NCBI RefSeq assembly: GCF_019396385.1
Contig: NZ_JAHKRN010000001.1
Span: forward strand, 310,001 to 374,000
DNA length: 64,000 bases
Direction of reading: 5' to 3'
Origin: Nonomuraea harbinensis
GTDB lineage: Bacteria; Actinomycetota; Actinomycetes; Streptosporangiales; Streptosporangiaceae
How positions within the stretch are numbered: the stretch's first letter is position 1; each line of letters starts with the position of its first letter. Shown here one piece after another: positions 47,878-56,363 of the stretch. Below the pieces are notes generated by a model, which had not been told where the DNA came from, did not search any database, and saw only the letters and a list, made by a program, of their open reading frames with translations. Made by a program: the position numbers and the translations under genes.

Positions 47878-48423
47878 ATGAAGCGCTACATCCTGACCGG
47901 CACCCCTGGAGCCGGGAAGACGACGATCCTGCGTTGGCTGGAGTGTGACGGCTACACCGTCGTCGAAGAGGCGGCGACGGACGTCATCGCCCTGGAGCAG
48001 GCTCGGGGTGAACCCGAGCCGTGGACGAAGCCGTCCTTCGTGGGGGCGATCGCCGCCTTGCAGTGCCGACGGCAGGAACAGGCCGCGGCCCTTCCCGGAG
48101 ATGTACAGATCTACGATCGATCGCCCGTCTGCACCTACGCCCTGGCCACTTACCTCGGCCATCCTGTCTCTCCGGCTCTGTCCCACGAATTGGAGCGCAT
48201 CCAAGCTCAGCAGATCTACGCCAAGAAGGTGTTCTTCGTTCAGAGCCTCGGGTTCGTCACGCCGACCGACGCGCGATCGATCACCTTCGAGGAGTCCCTG
48301 CGATTCGAGCAGATCCACCAGGACACCTACACCTCACTCGGCTACGAGTGCGTGCCGATCGCTCCAGGCCCGCTGCCGGACCGGGTGGCGACGGTCAAGA
48401 AGCTGCTCGAAGCCGCATCTTGA
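47878..48423 (+). CDS. Kinase-like P-loop ATPase (AAA_28/NadR-like)
   Basis: This 181-residue protein starts MKRYILTGTPGAGKTTILRWL, a textbook P-loop; the following CDGYTVVEEAATDVIALEQARG segment and the IYDRSPVCTYALATYLG Walker-B/DR motif match small nucleoside-kinase-like AAA_28 proteins. It may phosphorylate a nucleotide or protein. Codon use is a little less GC-biased than in the core genes. It stands alone in the island. Confidence 0.8.
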   Translation: MKRYILTGTPGAGKTTILRWLECDGYTVVEEAATDVIALEQARGEPEPWTKPSFVGAIAALQCRRQEQAAALPGDVQIYDRSPVCTYALATYLGHPVSPALSHELERIQAQQIYAKKVFFVQSLGFVTPTDARSITFEESLRFEQIHQDTYTSLGYECVPIAPGPLPDRVATVKKLLEAAS

Positions 48424-48572
48424 CCGGCCCACGGACCTGCGCAGTTTGTCCTGCCAGCTCGGCTTATCCCAGGCCGAACTTCCGCCTCAGCCAATAGGCT
48501 CTCGGCAAGCTGGGAGACGCCTCAGTGCCGTCCACGCAGCACGTGGAAGCCGCATCTTCGTAGGCAGGCTGT

Positions 48573-49457
48573 TCAACGAAGGTAGGGGCTGCGTTCGCCA
48601 TTCTTCGCAGGGCTCCGGTTCGGCGATGAAGCCGGCCACGCAACGTCGTCGATCGCGAGCCACGGCGCGGTGGCCACGGCCGTGGGCGTGAGCCCGGCGA
48701 ACGTCTTGACCTCACGGTGGAGGTGGGATTGGTCGACATAGCCGCTCTCGGCGGCGACGCCGGCGGCGGCGTTACCCGCTGCGAGAAGGTGGGCGGCGTG
48801 GTCGAAGCGCACCAGTTGGGCGGCGCGTTTGGGGCTGATGCCGAGCTGGGACCGGAATCGGGACCACAGGCGTTTGCGGCTCCAGCCGACCTCGTCCGCC
48901 AGGCCGTCGACTCGCACCCGCCCCCGGCTGGTGAGCGTCCGCCGCCAGGTGTAGGCGACTTCCGGATGAACCGGCGGGCGGGCGCGCAGCCGCCGGCCGA
49001 GGACATCCGCCACGATCGTGAACCGTTCGTCCCATGACGCAGCGGCGCGCAGCCTGTCCTCGGCTTGCTCGGCGTCGCGACCCCAGACATCCTCAAGGGC
49101 TGCCAGCGTCCCGGTGAGCTCGATCGATGCGCCGAACACCGCGGCCGCCGCCACCGGCTCGAACCGGATCTGGAGGCACTGTCCGACCCCTCGGCCGGTT
49201 GCTCGAAAATCGCCTGGGAGGAGCCCGACGACGACACTGCCGCGCTCGCGTCGGCCGTGGATGTCGTAGACGATGCCTTCTCCGTCGCTCAGATCGACGA
49301 GCAAGGTGACAGACGGGTGCGCGACCATGGCGATGTCGACGGGTGCGGGGGAACGGTGACAGAACCCGGCCATGCTGATCCCCGGCAGCCGACCGGATGA
49401 GCGCGGGACGGCGACCTCCACCTGCGCCCAGTCGGGTGGTGCCCCTGTCGACAGCAC
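48573..49457 (-). CDS. AraC-family transcriptional regulator
   Basis: GTG 49457 gives 294 residues. The N-terminal half is a cupin-like ligand domain (VTLLVDLSDGEGIVYD, GLLPGDFRATGRGVGQCLQIRF). The C-terminal half has two AraC helix-turn-helix units: VDGLADEVGWSRKRLWSRFRSQLGISPKR and AAGVAAESGYVDQSHLHREVKTFAGLTP. It likely controls the adjacent hydrolase or unlinked genes in response to a small molecule. Confidence 0.88.
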   Translation of the reverse strand: MLSTGAPPDWAQVEVAVPRSSGRLPGISMAGFCHRSPAPVDIAMVAHPSVTLLVDLSDGEGIVYDIHGRRERGSVVVGLLPGDFRATGRGVGQCLQIRFEPVAAAAVFGASIELTGTLAALEDVWGRDAEQAEDRLRAAASWDERFTIVADVLGRRLRARPPVHPEVAYTWRRTLTSRGRVRVDGLADEVGWSRKRLWSRFRSQLGISPKRAAQLVRFDHAAHLLAAGNAAAGVAAESGYVDQSHLHREVKTFAGLTPTAVATAPWLAIDDVAWPASSPNRSPAKNGERSPYLR

Positions 49458-49494
49458 ACGACCACTCTAGGCGTCAGGGATCGCGGGCCTGGTG

Positions 49495-50304
49495 TCAGTG
49501 GCATGTTCCCGTGAAGCCCAGCAGCAGTTCGCTGGTCGTCTCAGGGGCTTCCAACATGGGTAGGTGCCCGACGCCGGGCAGCAGTTCGACCCGGGAGCTG
49601 GGCACCGCGTCGTACTGGTGCGCCGACGACGGCTCCCAGCGGGGGTCGGCGGCGCCGAAGATCACCATAACCGGTACCTGGAGGGCGGCCAGACGCTCGG
49701 GCACGCTTCGCTCAGCGATGTACGCGCTGTTTCGGCGCAGCGTCGTCCTGAACGCGCGGTAGGAGGTCCCGCGCAGTTCGGCGACCATGTCGTCCGGGAT
49801 CTGCACCGGGCGAGCGGCCGTCGCGCTGAGCCCTCTGCGGATCATCGCGTCCGAACGCCTCGACCACAACAAGGGGCCGAGAGGCGGGCCCAACAGGACC
49901 CGGAGGATGAACGGCTGCGGAAGCAGCGCATCGGGACTCGGGCCGGTGCTGATCAGCACGAGCGACCTCACCAGGTCGGGGCGCTGTTCTGCCAGCGCGG
50001 TGGCGACGTAGCCGCCGCTGGAGTGCCCCACCGCGGCGACGGGACCAAGGCCGAGGCCGTCGAGCACGGCCGCCACCCGGACTGCTTGGTCGGGCACCTC
50101 GTACGACGGCGCGGGCGGGGACTGGCCGCAGCCTGGGAGGTCGACCCGGATGAGGTGATGGTGGCCGGCGAGTTCCGGGACCATCGGGCTCCAGGAGGCG
50201 CCCGAAGCCCCCGATCCGTGGATGAGCAGCAGTGGCGGCGCCTGTCGCGGGCCGTTGTGGACCACGTGCATCCGATGCGAGCGCTCGAACTCGTACTTAC
50301 TCAT
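49495..50304 (-). CDS. Alpha/beta hydrolase
   Basis: ATG 50304 gives 269 residues. The fold is clear: LLLIHGSGASGASW (oxyanion loop), nucleophile elbow VGHSSGGYVATALAE, acid in VMVIFGAADPRWEP and His in LPGVGHLPMLEAPE. The substrate cannot be told from the sequence; haloperoxidase- or lactonase-like activity is common in this branch. It lies 37 bases upstream of the AraC gene on the same strand and may be co-transcribed. Confidence 0.88.
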   Translation of the reverse strand: MSKYEFERSHRMHVVHNGPRQAPPLLLIHGSGASGASWSPMVPELAGHHHLIRVDLPGCGQSPPAPSYEVPDQAVRVAAVLDGLGLGPVAAVGHSSGGYVATALAEQRPDLVRSLVLISTGPSPDALLPQPFILRVLLGPPLGPLLWSRRSDAMIRRGLSATAARPVQIPDDMVAELRGTSYRAFRTTLRRNSAYIAERSVPERLAALQVPVMVIFGAADPRWEPSSAHQYDAVPSSRVELLPGVGHLPMLEAPETTSELLLGFTGTCH

Positions 50305-50660
50305 GCATGGGACTATGCACAAACGCTAGACCATCAGTCTTGGACGAATGTTCCCGCAGGCTCGACGACCGACGGACCAGCATGGGGCACGATCGATCAA
50401 CCAGCACTGCGTGCCCGCGGGCAGGGCGCGTGGGGACGGTGGCGCGGATGCGTCGGTGTGTGGGGACGTTGCTGTCAGCGCTGTGTCACCGTAGCCATGG
50501 TCACCGGATGACCAGCCACGGCGAGCGGCTGTTCGTCCTGGGCTGGGCTTGGGCGTTGCGCCGGCGTACGTAGGCGCCGATCGCTGTGTTCCGCTCGTCA
50601 TGACTGCGGTGGTCGGTGCCGTTCAGCGCGGTGCGACTCGGCTCCGTCCCGGGTCGCACC
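50305..50660. other. Intergenic region with border repeat B (left copy)
   Basis: The stretch includes repeat B (50425-50508). To its right, the minus strand around 50520-50600 reads NTAIGAYVRRRNAQAQPR, which resembles the tail of a transposase but is too short to classify. No gene is called. Confidence 0.4.
50425..50508 (+). repeat. Repeat B, left copy
   Basis: From GGCGCG to the TCACCGG at 50508 this matches 59985-60069 with only scattered differences, including GGGGACGTTGCTGTCAG and CCATGGTCACC. The two copies are in the same orientation, 9.6 kb apart, and the right copy sits next to repeat A. Confidence 0.65.
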
Positions 50661-51632
50661 TCAGTGGCATGCCGGCTGACGGTCGCCGTCGGCGCCGAAG
50701 GTCAGCAGGCGCTCGGCCAGGCGCTGGACGGCGGTCCGCAGTTCCCTCGGCGACACGATCGTGAACCGGAAGCCGAGCCCGGCGAGCATGGCGGCCATGC
50801 CGTCCAGGGACTCGGCCCGCATCCGCAGGAGGACTCCGTCCGGGGCCTCGGTGAGGGTGGCCACCGACGGCGGGACGCGGCGGGCGGCCTCGGCGAGGGG
50901 AACGTGCAGGACGACCTCGACGACGTGCGCGTACGGCACCTGGGCCAGCGACGCGGTCACCTGCCGCACCGGGTCGGACTCCTCGGGAATCTCGTAGGAG
51001 GCAGCCCCCGGCACGACGGTGGAGATCCGGTCGAGCCGAAAGGTGCGGGTCTCGCCGGACCAGTGGTCGTGACCGGTCACGTACCAGCGGCCGGAGTGGA
51101 AGACCAGGCCGTGGCCGTCCAGTTCGCGTTCGGTCTGGTCGCCCTTCCAGGAGCGGTAGCGCAGGGTGACCCGGCGGCGGTCGCGGATCGCGGCGGCCAG
51201 GGTCAGCACGGCCCGGCTCGCGGGTGTCGGCGCCGCACGTTCGGCGAGGGTGAAGCCCAAGGTCTCCTCCAGCGCGCTGACCTGTTCCCGTAGCGTGATC
51301 GGCAGCACCCGCCGGATCTTGGCCAGGGCGGCCTCGGTGGCCTCGGCGGCGAGGCCGAGGCGGCGTCCGGCGAGCAGGCCGAGAACCACGGCGGTGGCCT
51401 CGTCGTCGGTGAGCATCAGCGGGGGCAGCTTGTAGCCGGGCATCAGGTGGTAGCCGCCGTAGCGGCCGCGCTCGGCGGTGACCGGGATACCCAGTTCGGC
51501 GAGCCGGGCGGCGTAGCGCCGGACGGTCCGCTCGTCCACACCGAGGCGCTGCGCCAGGTCGCGGCCGCCCAGCTCGTGGTGTGCCTGAAGCAGTTCGAGC
51601 ATCGCCAGCATCCGGGTCGCCGGATATGACAC
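50661..51632 (-). CDS. YafY-type regulator with WYL domain
   Basis: GTG 51632 follows AGAGGTGACCT; 323 residues. An N-terminal helix-turn-helix (GGRDLAQRLGVDERTVRRYAARLAELGIPV with RGRYGGYHL) is followed by a WYL domain (RRRVTLRYRSWKGDQTERELDGHGLVFHSGRWYVTGHD) and a C-terminal WCX region. WYL proteins bind nucleic acid or nucleotide ligands. It is divergent from an alpha/beta hydrolase gene that it probably controls; such pairs are common. Confidence 0.9.
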   Translation of the reverse strand: MSYPATRMLAMLELLQAHHELGGRDLAQRLGVDERTVRRYAARLAELGIPVTAERGRYGGYHLMPGYKLPPLMLTDDEATAVVLGLLAGRRLGLAAEATEAALAKIRRVLPITLREQVSALEETLGFTLAERAAPTPASRAVLTLAAAIRDRRRVTLRYRSWKGDQTERELDGHGLVFHSGRWYVTGHDHWSGETRTFRLDRISTVVPGAASYEIPEESDPVRQVTASLAQVPYAHVVEVVLHVPLAEAARRVPPSVATLTEAPDGVLLRMRAESLDGMAAMLAGLGFRFTIVSPRELRTAVQRLAERLLTFGADGDRQPACH

Positions 51633-51712
51633 AGGTCACCTCTTAATCCGGGCGGATTCTGTCCGCTATCAGCTTTAGCGTAGCGACGTCGGCTCACTGG
51701 AAGGACGATGAG

Positions 51713-52420
51713 ATGGCGAACTACGTGCTGGTTCCCGGCTTCTGGCTCGGCGCCTGGGCCTGGGACGAGGTGGCGCAAGAGCTGCGCACCGCGGGACACC
51801 AGGTGCGGGCGGTCACCCTGACGGGGTTGGCGGAGCGGGCCGGGGAGCTGTCGCCGGAGGTCGGCGTGGAGACCCATGTCCTGGACATCCTCGCGGCGAT
51901 GGACGGATGGGAGGAGGTGGTCCTGGTCGGGCACAGCGGGGCGAATGTCCCGGTGACCGCGGTCGCCGACCGGCATCCCGAGCGGCTCAGCCGGGTGGTC
52001 TATGTCGACACCGCGCCGCTGCCGTCCGGTGTGGCGGTGATCGACTTCAATGACGAGGCCACGCAGAAGGCCTGGCGCGCTCAGGTCGGGGACGGCTGTG
52101 CGCTCGACGCGCCCGCCTTCGAAGAGGGAGAGCGGATGTTCGCCGGACTGACCCAGGAGTATTGGGCGCAGATCAGCGCGAAGGCGACGGCGGAGCCGTG
52201 GGGCGCGGTCACCCAGTCGGTTCAGCGGCCGGGGCGGCTCCCAGCGACGCCGAAGACCATGGTCGCCTCGACGATGCCGGCGGCGGTGATTCGCGAGCTG
52301 ATCGCCTCGGGGAATCCGGCGTTCGCCGAGCTCGGCACACCCCAATGGACCTTCGTCGAGCTGCCGACCGGTCACTGGCCGATGTTCACGCGACCGGCGG
52401 ACCTCGCCGCGTTGCTCTGA
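51713..52420 (+). CDS. Alpha/beta fold hydrolase (esterase type)
   Basis: ATG 51713 follows GGAAGGACG; 235 residues. The protein starts YVLVPGFWLGAWAWDEV and has the nucleophile in LVGHSGANVPVTAVAD and the His in LPTGHWPMFTRPADLA, like plant-type methylesterases/hydroxynitrile lyases. It is divergent from the WYL regulator. The substrate is unknown. Confidence 0.88.
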   Translation: MANYVLVPGFWLGAWAWDEVAQELRTAGHQVRAVTLTGLAERAGELSPEVGVETHVLDILAAMDGWEEVVLVGHSGANVPVTAVADRHPERLSRVVYVDTAPLPSGVAVIDFNDEATQKAWRAQVGDGCALDAPAFEEGERMFAGLTQEYWAQISAKATAEPWGAVTQSVQRPGRLPATPKTMVASTMPAAVIRELIASGNPAFAELGTPQWTFVELPTGHWPMFTRPADLAALL

Positions 52421-52742
52421 CAATCTCCTCGTTCACCTTCGTGAGAAGCCCTTACGTGGTGACGCGGACGAACCTCAGTGAAAAAGCGTCCCCAAAAGCC
52501 TGCTCGTTGGGCCGTCGGCCACATCGAGGCCATCTCCACGCCGACAAGCAACTCAGCCACAGCGATCGCCACGATCGCGGGTGCGGCGTTGTTCGGCGGG
52601 CCGTCTCCTCATCATCCGAGACAAGCCCGGTCACCCTTGTCCAGCACCGCTTCCCGACCCGTCACCTCGGCGAAACCGTTCGTCAGAACAACTTGTTCGT
52701 TAGCATGGTTACAAACATGTTGGCGAGCAAGCTCGGGAGTTC
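52421..52742. other. Intergenic region with a 13-bp dyad
   Basis: No gene is recognised in these 322 bases. GAACAACTTGTTC (52686-52698) is a perfect dyad 45 bases before the next start and could be its operator. Base composition is lower in GC than the flanks. Confidence 0.45.
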
Positions 52743-53384
52743 ATGGTGCTGACCGCCGATCTCGGGGAGATCGTCCAGAACCTGCGGGCGGTGGGTGCGG
52801 ACATCAGCGACGTCGAGGTCAAGAAGGCGGAGGGTGGGCTGCCGAAGTCGTTGCGGGAGACACTGTCCGCGTTCGCCAACAGGAACGGCGGAGTGATCAT
52901 CCTCGGCCTCGAAGAGGGCGCGGATTCAAGGCCACGGGATTGGCGGATCCCGCCCAGCCAAGGGCTCTTCCTCGCCCTCCTACGGCAAGGCGAAGACGAG
53001 CCCATGGACAATAGGTCCTATCGCGAGCACACCGGCGTCGACTCACGCGTCGCGACACTCGAGCTCCGGGATCTGGTCTCCCGCGAATTGATCCTTCCGG
53101 AAGGAACCGGCCGGTGGACGCGCTATCACCTGGCGGAGCATCGATCCACACCGCACCCGCAGCGCGCCGACCGCCGGCAGACGATCCTCGACGCTCTGGG
53201 CCACGAAACACTCTCCCGTGCCGAACTGTCCTCGCGCACCGGTCTCGGAGACCAGATCGTCCGCAGATGGCTTCGCGTCCTACGTGAAGAGAACGTCATC
53301 GAGACCGTCGGTGGTAGCCATCGCAGTCCGAACGTCCGATACCGCCGCGCCCAGCAGGAACCGCTCTTCCCCCCACGCAGCTAA
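52743..53384 (+). CDS. AlbA_2-type DNA-binding protein, probably internally deleted
   Basis: The 213-residue product starts TADLGEIVQNLRAVGADISDVEVKKAEGG and reaches FANRNGGVIILGLEE, the first 60 residues of an AlbA_2/Schlafen-like ATP-binding family whose members usually have 400 or more residues. It then jumps to a C-terminal part with two winged-helix segments (GLFLALLRQGEDEPMDNRSYREHTGV; RRQTILDALGHETLSRAELSSRTGL). About 200-250 middle residues seem to be missing, yet the frame is intact. It may be non-functional, or a short derivative that still binds DNA. Confidence 0.6.
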   Translation: MVLTADLGEIVQNLRAVGADISDVEVKKAEGGLPKSLRETLSAFANRNGGVIILGLEEGADSRPRDWRIPPSQGLFLALLRQGEDEPMDNRSYREHTGVDSRVATLELRDLVSRELILPEGTGRWTRYHLAEHRSTPHPQRADRRQTILDALGHETLSRAELSSRTGLGDQIVRRWLRVLREENVIETVGGSHRSPNVRYRRAQQEPLFPPRS

Positions 53385-53452
53385 AGCGTCGACACCGCGC
53401 TCCGCCTCGGCCTGCGCCGTGGGGAACTCCTCGGGATCACAAAGCTGTCTGA

Positions 53453-53520
53453 CTATATTGATTTACCACCCTATAAACCGATGTCAAGATATTGATTGCC
53501 CCGTAAACACATGAAATATC
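53453..53520 (+). promoter_or_regulatory. Promoter and operator of the first S1 protease
   Basis: The dyad TCAAGATATTGA (53484-53495) overlaps the -35 box TTGATT (53492-53497); AATATC at 53515-53520 is the best -10 after a 17-base spacer. A half-copy ATATTGATT lies upstream near 53455. The same dyad-on--35 layout is found before the second S1 protease at 62.7 kb. Confidence 0.5.
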
Positions 53521-53558
53521 GGAGGCATCCCCTCAAGTAAGACACAGAGGAGCATCCG

Positions 53559-54809
53559 GTGAAAATCCCCCCAATCACCGCACGCCTGGCAGTGGCGCTG
53601 GGAGTCGCCTTCGCCATGGTCGCAGTGGGCGCCGTCCAGGCCACCGCGGCCCCCGCCGCCGTCAAGGACGCCGCCGACACCGGCGACACCGCCGAGGTCC
53701 CGGGCGGTTTCGCCTCCTGGAAGGATCTGGTGGCCACCCAGGAGAAGCTGGTCAAGGCCGCCGACCGCGTCACCGCCGCCGTCAAGACGCGGGGCGACAC
53801 CGGGTTCGCCGGCATCGTCGCGGCGCCGGAGAACCGTGAACTGCGCGTCTACTGGAAGGGAGACACCCCCGAGCGCATCGACGACCTGGTCGGCCGACTG
53901 CGCCGGGACGTCCCGGTCAGTGTCCTGCCCGCGGCCTACTCGGCCCGGGAACTGGAGAGCGAGATGAACCGCCTGGTCCGCGCCTCCGGCGGCGCGATCA
54001 CCTCGATCGCGCCGAACGTCGACGGCTCGGGCCTGACGGTCTCGGGCGCCGACCACGGCCTGACCCGCTCGAAGGTCGCCGGCTCGGCGGTGCCGGTCAC
54101 CGTGGAGGCCGGCGTCACGCCGGCCCCGGCCAGCCGCTGGAACGACGACGCACCCTGGCTGGGCGGCGCGGCCTGGCGCAACGCCGGCACCGGGCTCGGC
54201 TGCTCGACGGGCTTCGCCGTCACTCTCGGCGGGGTGAGCTGGATGCTGTCCGCGGCCCACTGCGGTAGCGTCGGGCAGACGGCCACCGACCCGACCGGCC
54301 AGGTGATCGGCCCGATCGCCTACGCCAACACCAGCCGCGACGTGATGCTGATCCGCGCGAACACCGCCGGTCGTGTCTACAACAACGACCCCGCCGCCAC
54401 ACCCCAGGAGTTCAGCAACCCGGTCGTCGGCACCTCGGCCTCCTACGTGGGCATGTGGCTCTGCACCTCCGGCGCCTACTCGGGCACCGTCTGCCTCTGC
54501 CAGGTGAAGGCGATCAACGTCACGATCTTCGGTCCCAGAGACACATTCCGTGGCCTGGTCCGCGTCGAGAGTCCGACGTACAAGAACGCGGCCGGCCAGG
54601 GCGACAGCGGCGGCCCGGTGGAGACTCCGGAACCGTCCGGCATCATCCAGCAGTACGCGGTAGGGGTCATCTCCCTCATCGACACCAGTGCTCAGGTGCC
54701 CTGCACCGGCTACGTCGTCACCGGCCGGGTCTGCTCCTGGCGGCTGTACTACGCGCCGTGGAGCAACGCGACCTCCGCATTCCCGGGAATCGCCATCATG
54801 ACCGGCTGA
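53559..54809 (+). CDS. Secreted S1-family serine protease with pro-domain (copy 1)
   Basis: GTG 53559 follows AGAGGAGCATCC; 416 residues. A signal peptide (to about residue 31) and a pro-domain (about 32-190; GFAGIVAAPENRELRVYWKG, AAYSARELESEMNRLV) precede the protease domain with His234 (LSAAHCG), Asp261 (SRDVMLIR) and Ser350 (GQGDSGGPV). The segment WLCTSGAYSGTVCLCQV is almost the same in the protein at 61.4-62.7 kb. It should be secreted and self-cleaved. It is monocistronic in the island. Confidence 0.9.
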   Translation: MKIPPITARLAVALGVAFAMVAVGAVQATAAPAAVKDAADTGDTAEVPGGFASWKDLVATQEKLVKAADRVTAAVKTRGDTGFAGIVAAPENRELRVYWKGDTPERIDDLVGRLRRDVPVSVLPAAYSARELESEMNRLVRASGGAITSIAPNVDGSGLTVSGADHGLTRSKVAGSAVPVTVEAGVTPAPASRWNDDAPWLGGAAWRNAGTGLGCSTGFAVTLGGVSWMLSAAHCGSVGQTATDPTGQVIGPIAYANTSRDVMLIRANTAGRVYNNDPAATPQEFSNPVVGTSASYVGMWLCTSGAYSGTVCLCQVKAINVTIFGPRDTFRGLVRVESPTYKNAAGQGDSGGPVETPEPSGIIQQYAVGVISLIDTSAQVPCTGYVVTGRVCSWRLYYAPWSNATSAFPGIAIMTG

Positions 54810-54939
54810 CGCCTCGACCTGACGAGAGGCCGAACGGGTACGCGGGCGGGACCGAAGAACGCTCTTTGAAAACCGTCGGGTGTGGTGATGAGCAGGACAG
54901 GTGTGCCGATCGTCGTCGACGCCGCCCGTGCCCCGTTCG

Positions 54940-55410
54940 TCACCGTTGTTCCTCCTTGGCTCGTCGGTGCGCGTCGCTGCCCTCTCGGTAGAAGAGGTAG
55001 CCCCCGTGGTGCAGTACGTCTCCGTCGAACGTCCCGTCCGCGCTGAATCCGGTGTCGTCGGCGTACTCGATCCGGGTCCCGGAGACCACATAGGAACCCG
55101 TGTAGGCGCTCTCCCGCTCTCCGCGGGCCTCGTCGTAGCGGCCGTTCGCGAGCAGCTCCTGGCGGATGTGCCCGTCGGCCGTCACCCACATTCCGACGTA
55201 CGGGTGCGGTGACGCCTCTCCGTTCTCGTCCGGGCGTGTCCGTGGTGTCGCCGTGGCGGGTGACGGCGTCTCCTGCCGGCCGTGCTGCGCCGCGTTGTCA
55301 GGGCCTGCGAGTCTTTCGCTGTCCGGCCCCGCGGAGCACGCGGCGAGACCTCCGGCGAGGAACACGGCGACGCCCATGCAGCCGACCATGGTTTCGAGGC
55401 GGGTCTTCAC
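54940..55410 (-). CDS. Lipoprotein with Atu4866 domain
   Basis: This 156-residue protein has a lipobox (FLAGGLAACS, Cys25) and, after a Pro/Thr linker, an Atu4866 domain: YVGMWVTADGHIRQELLANGRYDEARG, GSYVVSGTRIEYADDTGFSADGTFDG. The domain is small and beta-rich with unknown function. The start overlaps the end of the upstream regulator gene, so it is translated with it. A second Atu4866 domain occurs 1.5 kb away in the divergent operon. Confidence 0.82.
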   Translation of the reverse strand: MKTRLETMVGCMGVAVFLAGGLAACSAGPDSERLAGPDNAAQHGRQETPSPATATPRTRPDENGEASPHPYVGMWVTADGHIRQELLANGRYDEARGERESAYTGSYVVSGTRIEYADDTGFSADGTFDGDVLHHGGYLFYREGSDAHRRAKEEQR

Positions 55411-56261
55411 GAGGTTCTCCCTCGCATATCGTCCCGGTCTCCGGAGCGAGTCACCGTCAGCGAGCCGAGCAGACGCAGCGCGTTCGCGGTCCGAGTGCCC
55501 TCCTGAGCGTGGTAGACGATCAACTGCTGCCCTGGAGCGGAGCGTACGTCGAAGGCCTGTAGCTGCAGGGTCAGCTCGCCGACATCGGGATGCAGCAGGA
55601 CCTTCGCGGCGTCACTCTTGCCGCGTGCGTCCCGCCGCCGCCAGAGGTCGGCGAACTCGCGGCTGTTCTCCATGGCAGTCCGCAGCACCTCCTGGATCCT
55701 CGGGTCGTGCGGCCAGGCGCCTTCGAGGAAACGGAATCCCGCGACCACATTGGCCGCGGCCTTCTCCCAGTCGATGTAGAACGAGCGAACCGACGGGTCG
55801 AGGAAAATCGTGAGCAGCAGGTTCGTGCCGGGTTGGAGGTGGTCGAAGACCGCGCGCCCCAGCGTGTTCGCGGCCAGGACGTCGTAGGCCCGTCCCAGGA
55901 GCAGGGCCGGCGTGCGGTCCCACAGCTCGGCCAATGCCAGCAACTGGGGGGCCGCCTGCTCGATGCTGCCCTGCCGGCGTGGGGGCGGGATCACCCCCCC
56001 GATCCGGTACAGGTGCAGCCGGCCGTCGTCGTCCAGCAGCAGCGCGTCACTCAGCGCGTCCAGGACCTGCGGCGATGGCCGCCGCTCACGCCCCTGCTCC
56101 AGCCGCAGGTAGTAGTCCACGCTGATGCGGGCCAGCATCGCGACCTCTTCGCGGCGCAGGCCGGGGACGCGCCGCCGCCCGTCCTCGGGCAGACCGACAT
56201 CGGGCGGCGCCACCTGCGCGCGCCGGGCCTGTAGGTAGTCACCCAGTCTTGAGGTTGTCAT
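55407..56261 (-). CDS. XRE/MmyB-type transcriptional regulator
   Basis: The 284-residue protein has an N-terminal helix-turn-helix (RRVPGLRREEVAMLARISVDYYLRLEQGRERRPSPQVLDAL) and a C-terminal MmyB-like ligand domain (LGRAYDVLAANTLGRAVF, RSFYIDWEKAAANVVAGFR, ELTLQLQAFDVRSAPGQQLIVYHAQEG). It is divergent from the amidohydrolase operon and probably controls it; these regulators often bind fatty-acid-like ligands. Confidence 0.9.
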   Translation of the reverse strand: MTTSRLGDYLQARRAQVAPPDVGLPEDGRRRVPGLRREEVAMLARISVDYYLRLEQGRERRPSPQVLDALSDALLLDDDGRLHLYRIGGVIPPPRRQGSIEQAAPQLLALAELWDRTPALLLGRAYDVLAANTLGRAVFDHLQPGTNLLLTIFLDPSVRSFYIDWEKAAANVVAGFRFLEGAWPHDPRIQEVLRTAMENSREFADLWRRRDARGKSDAAKVLLHPDVGELTLQLQAFDVRSAPGQQLIVYHAQEGTRTANALRLLGSLTVTRSGDRDDMRGRTS

Positions 56262-56363
56262 GCCGACCAGGCTAGTTTTCCCCGCGGCCGGGAGCCTGGT
56301 CCCAGTGCACCCAGGACGAACACGGCCTTCTCCCCAGACCAGGCCCTGTCAACAATCAAACGC

